Assembly (NCBI RefSeq): GCF_042453785.1
Contig: NC_091677.1
Span: forward strand, 32,657,001 to 32,721,000
Length of the DNA stretch: 64,000 nt
Direction: 5' to 3'
Origin: Malus domestica
Taxonomy: Eukaryota; Streptophyta; Magnoliopsida; Rosales; Rosaceae
In this document: positions 59,901 through 64,000 of the stretch, piece by piece
Layout: the number at the start of each line of letters is the position of its first letter
Numbering within the stretch: position 1 is the first letter of the stretch
The notes under the pieces: generated by a model
Database searches by the model: none
What the model saw: the letters and a program-made list of their open reading frames with translations, nothing else
What the model was told of the DNA's origin: nothing
Program-made: the position numbers and the translations under genes

Positions 59901-61954
59901 TAGCCTGAATTAAAAAAGATCATCAGAGACTCAAATAATGATTAGAACGTGAAAGCGCTTAGCTGTCATTATAGTAAAATATATACCTGAAAAACGATTC
60001 CAAATGATCCAGTACCTACAACACGTTCTGCCATATAACTGATCGTCTGTAATTAAGAACAAAAGGAACACTTAAGAATACAAAAATAAATGGAAACTGC
60101 ATAATTCTTCAGAAATCATAGTGTTCACATAGAGCCTCAACTGTTAGAACCTCTTTCTGATGAACATGAAATAAAAAATTGACCAAAAACAGTGTTCACA
60201 TAGAATTTATCCTCTCTCATGTCATGTAATCCTTGATTATGAATGAGAAAACTGCACAGCTTTTTGTGCTATAAAAGGAATTAAATGGGATGAAGAAAAG
60301 TTTGATCGTAGTTTTAGCCATCAAATGGATCAAAAGGGGTAAAGGATGGAAGAAAGAACCAGTACTAACCCGCTTGGGTTCGCCATTTTTACCACCTATT
60401 GTTGTTGAAATAATGTGACCGGTGACTGCATCATTTCCCTCCATAACAGGAGCTGACATTTCCTGCAATTTACAGAAACACAAAAGTTCAAACACAAGCA
60501 CAAACTTCAGGCTTGCTTTGAAAAAATATGACTGGCAGGCTGGTGCTTGCTAAGGATTCACCCTGCCTAAATGCAACTGAAACCAGTAGGCCCCTTATGG
60601 GTGATACCCCAAAATAGCCCTAAAAGAATCCAAATGAACACGTTGACAATGTCTTTCTGTCTTCTTCATACCAATTCTAACATTTATCACTCTTCGGTCA
60701 TCACTTTAGGTAACCTCTAATGGCTAGTAAGTGCCTTATGTGTATACCATATTGTTTTGTATGTTTGAATATGTGATGCAGTACATTATGTGTATGGTGA
60801 AGTTACAAAAGCATGCACCCCCCTCTATATTATAATAGTAGTAAGAATTGGGAAAAAAAGTTACGCTTGGAAACCTATGTACTACACAAAGTGAGAAATT
60901 AAAGTACACTTAACAACCGTCTTAAGCAACCAAATGTTGAATGCATTGATGATAACAGAAGTTAATACATACAAGTTTAAAAGAGACTCAACAAACCAAC
61001 ATAACTGCCGCAAACGTATGGATATTCAGAACGAAATTTAGGAAAGGGGAAAGCACAAAGATCCCAAGACATATTTAAACTAAAAGCAAAACAAGGTGAC
61101 CCTAGTTTCCAAGAAAGCATCACATGCTACAAAACTTGCATGCTAAAGAATCAAAGAACATCAACTTCCTGAAGCAAACTAGAATACTCTGAAGAACAAT
61201 CCACCTCGAGGAAAGAAAAAGGACAAAAAGTTGGCAAAAATTACAACATTGTTAACAAAACTAGAAAACCCAAACGAAAACCAGATTAACAACAGCCTCC
61301 AAATACCATCAGATGAGTGCCAAAACAGGCATTTGATCACAAGAAACCGAGTCGGAAAGCAAAAGTGCAACGGCGTCAAACTTAAAATATGAATTTGCAC
61401 AAAAGGAAACAATTCAAAAACAACAAACCCCAATTGCTCAAATTAGCTGCTAAGTGGGAAAGTTCGAGCAATCAGAACTTCTAAATTCAGCTCCACTAAG
61501 CTATAATTTCCATTTTAAGTAACTTAACAAGCTTATAAACGCAATTATAATTTAACCCAATCCCACATTTTCTATAATTTTTTCTCCTAATTGTGCTAAA
61601 GCAGCTCCACCTCATTCAGGAAAACATAATTTACAAAAAAAATATTATAACTACAGAAATAATAGAAGAAATACCAAAATTAAACAAAAAATTTGAAAAA
61701 AAAAAAGCACAAAATCTGACCGGAGAGAAGCTCCGGCGAGGTGGGTAAGACCTCAAAAGACGCAGAAAGTTGCGGATCGACTAGAATTAGTGACGAAAAT
61801 GAAGAGTTGAGGTGGATCAAGGGCGATCTGAGCACCAAAAACCTACCTTTACGCAGATGAAGCAAACCTCTAAGAGGAGCAGAGCTCAAATAGGTGTGGC
61901 TGAGAAATGTGTGAGAGAGAGTGAGGAGAGAGAGAGTACCTTGTCGGAGTCCAT
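56901..61954 (-). CDS. GSK3/SHAGGY-like protein kinase, BIN2 group (12 exons)
   Basis: Ser/Thr kinase of plant GSK3 group II, whose Arabidopsis member BIN2 phosphorylates BZR1/BES1 to repress brassinosteroid signalling. Minus-strand exons: 61954-61940, 60462-60370, 60046-59987, 59904-59632, 59501-59427, 59344-59288, 59110-58970, 58862-58812, 58736-58641, 58018-57935, 57689-57588, 56996-56901. They sum to 1143 nt, giving 380 residues. Seen: the N-terminus [20 protein letters not shown], Gly loop [11 protein letters not shown], catalytic Lys in [34 protein letters not shown], the activation-loop Tyr in [19 protein letters not shown] (usually SRYYRAPE; here TRYYRAPE), and the [15 protein letters not shown] region that forms the TREE motif. 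The C-terminus reads [20 protein letters not shown]. The first exon encodes only five residues. The last intron holds a SINE. Confidence 0.93.
57120..57281 (+). mobile_element. Full-length tRNA-derived SINE with 20-bp target duplication
   Basis: Internal polymerase III boxes: A-box-like TGGTGCGATGG at about 57132 and B-box-like GGTTCGAGACT at about 57176. The 3' part contains CTAGCCGACATTCACCTCTC and ends GTGCACTGGGTACGACC. An exact 20-bp duplication, TTTAACTTGTGGATGGCAAT, flanks it (57100-57119 and 57282-57301), so the insertion is young. It lies in the last intron of the kinase gene, opposite to its direction. Confidence 0.88.
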
Positions 61955-64000
61955 TTGGGGGGCTCGGCGAGTCACGTGGTTCAGTGGCTCACTGTGGTCT
62001 GGCTGTCGCTGTGGCTGTGCCTCTGCTTGTTGATGCTTCGGCCCCAAACCCACAGAGGCCATGTGATGTGAGATTGCGAGTCTCTCTCACACGCACACCC
62101 CTTCTCTCTCTTCACTCTCTTACTCTCTTTTACTGTTACAAAAGGGGGAAAGTCTATATTTCCTAACATGTCGTTATTTTGGTATTACGTCAGAGTTGAA
62201 AACTTTTATTTTCTCTATCATTACAAAGATCATCTCGTCAAAAGAATATTTCTAGAAAATTTCATTTGATTTGGAAACTTGAATGTCGTTCGATTATTTA
62301 TGAATTATAAAATTAAAAGCTTTTCATGATAAGGCTACTTATTAATGTGATCGTCAATTAGTTTAAGCATATGAATGTTTAAGCAGTTTCTAAATCGAAT
62401 TTTTTTTATTTTTGACAAAATCAAATAAAATCTTCTTTTTTTTTCTGAATAAATTCTTTCAGATACGATGTTTATGTCAGGATAAAATGAAGGTTTAGTT
62501 TACCCTACATTTAATAGAAAAATATATTAGTATCGTTTAATTTCAACGTTAATACTTTAATGTAATAACGTTGGAGTATAACTTTCTACCTTAACTATGT
62601 GATCTAGCATCTACATCTTAAAAGGCAACTTTGTTGTGGTAATGTAATTAATTATAATGTTGTGTAGTGTAAGTTTAAATGATTACAATGTAACCCCACC
62701 TTAGACGTTGAATATTAGCGTCATGTTGTAACACCATTACGATGTAGTGTAATTTTATGTTGTTTCTTATTAATAGCATACGTCTATGTCATAATCGGAA
62801 CTCAATGATGTAATCATAAACGTTGTTATTGTAATTCAATCACATCTAAGTATAAAAATATACCATTACACTGTAATAGAAAGTCAAAAAAAAAAAAGGG
62901 GGGGGGACAACTACAGTTATCCACCCTTTATAGGGGCCGGGAAGACTCACGGTCTTCAATGTAAGTACTAACCTTGTTATAGTAATAACAACGTTATTAT
63001 GTGCTATTAATAACCTTGTAGTATTAACTCTCTAATTAAATGATATCAATACCAATTTCTTACTAAAGGTACCATAGAATTGTTAGGGTCTTTTTCGTTC
63101 AAAGACTTTTGTTGGACTTGTGTTTGAAATTGGTGGACAAGCCTTCGTTTTCCCCATTTCTAAGTTAGCGAGAAGTAGGCACAAAACATCCTGAAGAGAA
63201 GTGAGTCCCTAGGAATATACTTTGTTGTTCTTTCAACAGCTCCTAAGCGTTTGGTTTGTTGTTACGTTGAAATGCTTTCGGAGTTCATGAAATGTTCCCG
63301 GGTGGCTCTTATAGTACTTCCAGTGGCTATTTAGGAATTTTACAATGTATTTGCTTCTTTTAGGTTTTCTTGTCAATTCCAATCTCCCTCTTTGACTTAC
63401 CTTGAAAAAACATCGAGCTAAAGCTAATCCCAACCCAATCCTTGAGCTTGAATCTTTCTCCAAAAAATATATTGCAAAACCATACACAACTTCTCTTCTA
63501 AATTTTGCATCAGTTTTTGCCAATATGTCTGCCCAACCTCTTTGTGCAAATCCAATCTTCCATTCTCAAATTATACATTTAGATTTTGATTACCACTTCG
63601 TTAGAGAAAGGGTGCAACAGTTGGTTGTTGATGCAGTATATTCTTACTAAATATCAATATTTAGATGTCTTCACTTACGTATGCACAGTCCTACTTTCTT
63701 TAAACATTGCTTCAATAGCAAGGTTGGTTACCTATCTGAGATTGAGGATGATGTTAAGAAAAGCTTATTGACGTTAGTATAAGATTGGAGACGTACCAAC
63801 TCAACCTATATTGTTAATTAGTAGTGTTAAAGAGACTAAGCTAGCTAGGTTTAAAGAGGTGACACTTCAAAATTTCTTTTAAATTGAAACCTTGGGATTT
63901 CATTGTAGGCTCTGGAACAACATGCACACAAAGATTCAACAACATATGCAAGCAAAGGATAAAAGCGGAAGTGCCTTTAAAATAACAGAAAGCCGGGGTC
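61955..64000. other. Upstream region of the kinase gene and gene-free flank
   Basis: The first 200 bases are GA-rich, probably the kinase 5' leader and promoter. Beyond that the DNA is AT-rich with repeated AATGTTGT/GTAATGTAAT-like words (62620-62860) and an A12G9 run at about 62888. Frames around 63233-63523 (minus) and 63402-63650 (plus) overlap each other and resemble no family. I see no supported gene. Confidence 0.45.

Noticed and set aside
63233-63523. A 96-codon minus-strand frame near the right edge
   Set aside because: A plus-strand frame overlaps it with equal openness. It has no recognised domain, and composition and context give no support for a gene.

Overview
The window is nuclear DNA of a flowering plant: spliced genes with GT..AG introns, a ribosomal protein gene with telo-box elements, a DYW-type PPR gene, SINEs, MITEs and LTR retrotransposons. 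A rosaceous plant (apple/pear group) is my best guess. It rests on remembered similarity of the SINEs and of the retroelement's antisense ORF, so it is inference.

Layout. 1-21 kb: two complete 13-exon copies of CCT8 (chaperonin CCT/TRiC theta subunit) at 1573-7350 and 14407-21219, separated by a small LysM-domain gene (9393-10851) and the ribosomal protein L11/uL5 gene (minus, 13404-11448). 22.4-24.0 kb: the nuclear gene of a chloroplast NDH subunit (PnsB2/NDF2). 24.5-31.1 kb: a decayed vacuolar processing enzyme (legumain) gene on the minus strand. Its introns hold a 626-bp MITE, a SINE and a 2.55-kb Copia-type element flanked by CCAAG. 31.15-41.93 kb: a 10.8-kb non-autonomous, gag-only Ty3/gypsy-type element (minus strand, flanked by AAAAC). 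It carries a long gag frame, an ORF on the opposite strand, fragments of several unrelated host genes, and a repeated hairpin motif in its LTRs. 42-45.7 kb: gene-free, with probable LTR relics. 45.8-51.5 kb: mitochondrial aspartate aminotransferase. 52.6-53.3 kb: a four-exon pseudogene piece of a GSK3 kinase gene. 53.4-55.8 kb: an intronless PPR-DYW gene (minus). 56.9-61.95 kb: an intact BIN2-group GSK3/SHAGGY-like kinase (minus). 62-64 kb: no convincing gene.

The intact genes are unrelated housekeeping genes (cytosolic folding, translation, chloroplast electron transport, nitrogen/carbon metabolism, organelle RNA editing, brassinosteroid signalling). They do not form a joint system. The unusual content is in the repeats: the chimeric retroelement at 31-42 kb, its hairpin array with apparently compensating arm changes, and its position against the relic legumain gene. 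For every intact spliced gene I placed exon ends by eye on GT/AG signals and family alignment, and checked that the summed coding length is a multiple of three.
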